From Mastigias papua (lineage: Eukaryota > Cnidaria > Scyphozoa > Rhizostomeae > Mastigiidae): a stretch of DNA of 64,000 nucleotides. Location: positions 2,431,001 through 2,495,000 of the forward strand of contig OZ025270.1 of the NCBI GenBank assembly GCA_964019165.1, written 5' to 3'. The notes under the pieces were generated by a model. That model saw only the letters and a list, made by a program, of their open reading frames with translations. It did no database searches and was not told the DNA's origin. Both the position numbers and the translations under genes were made by a program. Of this stretch, positions 63,736 to 64,000 are shown one piece after another; the first letter of the stretch is position 1, and each line of letters starts with the position of its first letter.

Positions 63736-64000
63736 TGGAGACTGCCTTAAGCTGGTGCAAAAATATAACGTACACAAAATTAAAACTAAAGAATAACAAC
63801 TATCATAAGTGAGGTACAGTGCATCAGTGCTAAGTTGAGTGCCACAAAACAAAGTTCCTTTTAACTGTATATGAAATACGAAATTGGTTTTGTCGAAAAA
63901 GCCAGCTCATAAACGGATATCGTGGGGGAACAAATTTCGGCACATACTTCGGTGTCTCTGGCACTACAACCACGAGATAACAGGGCTGAATGTCTAGAAG

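Overview
This window is nuclear DNA from an invertebrate animal. It is AT-rich, its genes are split by introns of about 200 bp to several kb with GT/AG borders, it has long CA and TA microsatellites, and it carries Tc1, hAT-like, Mutator-like and LINE elements. The encoded host proteins are metazoan in type: a double-PHD-finger chromatin protein, the autophagy protease ATG4, a lysosome-associated membrane protein (LAMP), a mucin-like membrane protein and a coiled-coil protein. I cannot name the species; gene structure and repeat style fit a cnidarian, sponge or other invertebrate. All exon models were built by hand from splice sites, reading phase and family motifs.

All five host genes lie on the minus strand, so gene order reads right to left. 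From the left edge: the DPF-type PHD gene (start 3798, running off the left end); an intergenic stretch with a foldback element and an intact-looking Tc1 transposon (5796-7264); ATG4 in 14 exons (19041 to 10265), whose exon lengths and phases give an uninterrupted 435-residue protein; a repeat-rich gap; a 4-exon mucin-like single-pass membrane protein (27190 to 22964, 753 residues); about 8 kb of MITEs, TA repeats and duplicated segments; the LAMP locus (56817 to 35587); a Mutator-like transposon apparently nested in another inverted-repeat element (58058-61538); an hAT-type MITE; and the last exon of a coiled-coil gene entering from the right.

The most notable locus is LAMP. Two separate 37-bp signal-peptide exons, each ending in phase 1, feed a mucin-type stalk. 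One of them has its own 303-bp symmetric (phase 1-1) cassette of histidine-containing repeats. At the other end there are two complete terminal exons of identical length (152 bp) and phase. Each supplies the fourth LAMP-domain cysteine, a transmembrane helix and a GYxx-hydrophobic lysosomal sorting tail. The layout parallels the alternative last exons of vertebrate LAMP2 and predicts several isoforms.

A second notable signal is a set of palindromic repeats beside TA tracts (20.4-20.7 kb and 54.5-55.1 kb), plus a related single-arm copy at 53.75 kb. They keep CTGATGA and GAAA around a short helix whose base pairs change in a compensated way between copies. That is the layout of a hammerhead ribozyme core, of the kind known from Penelope-like elements and retrozymes.
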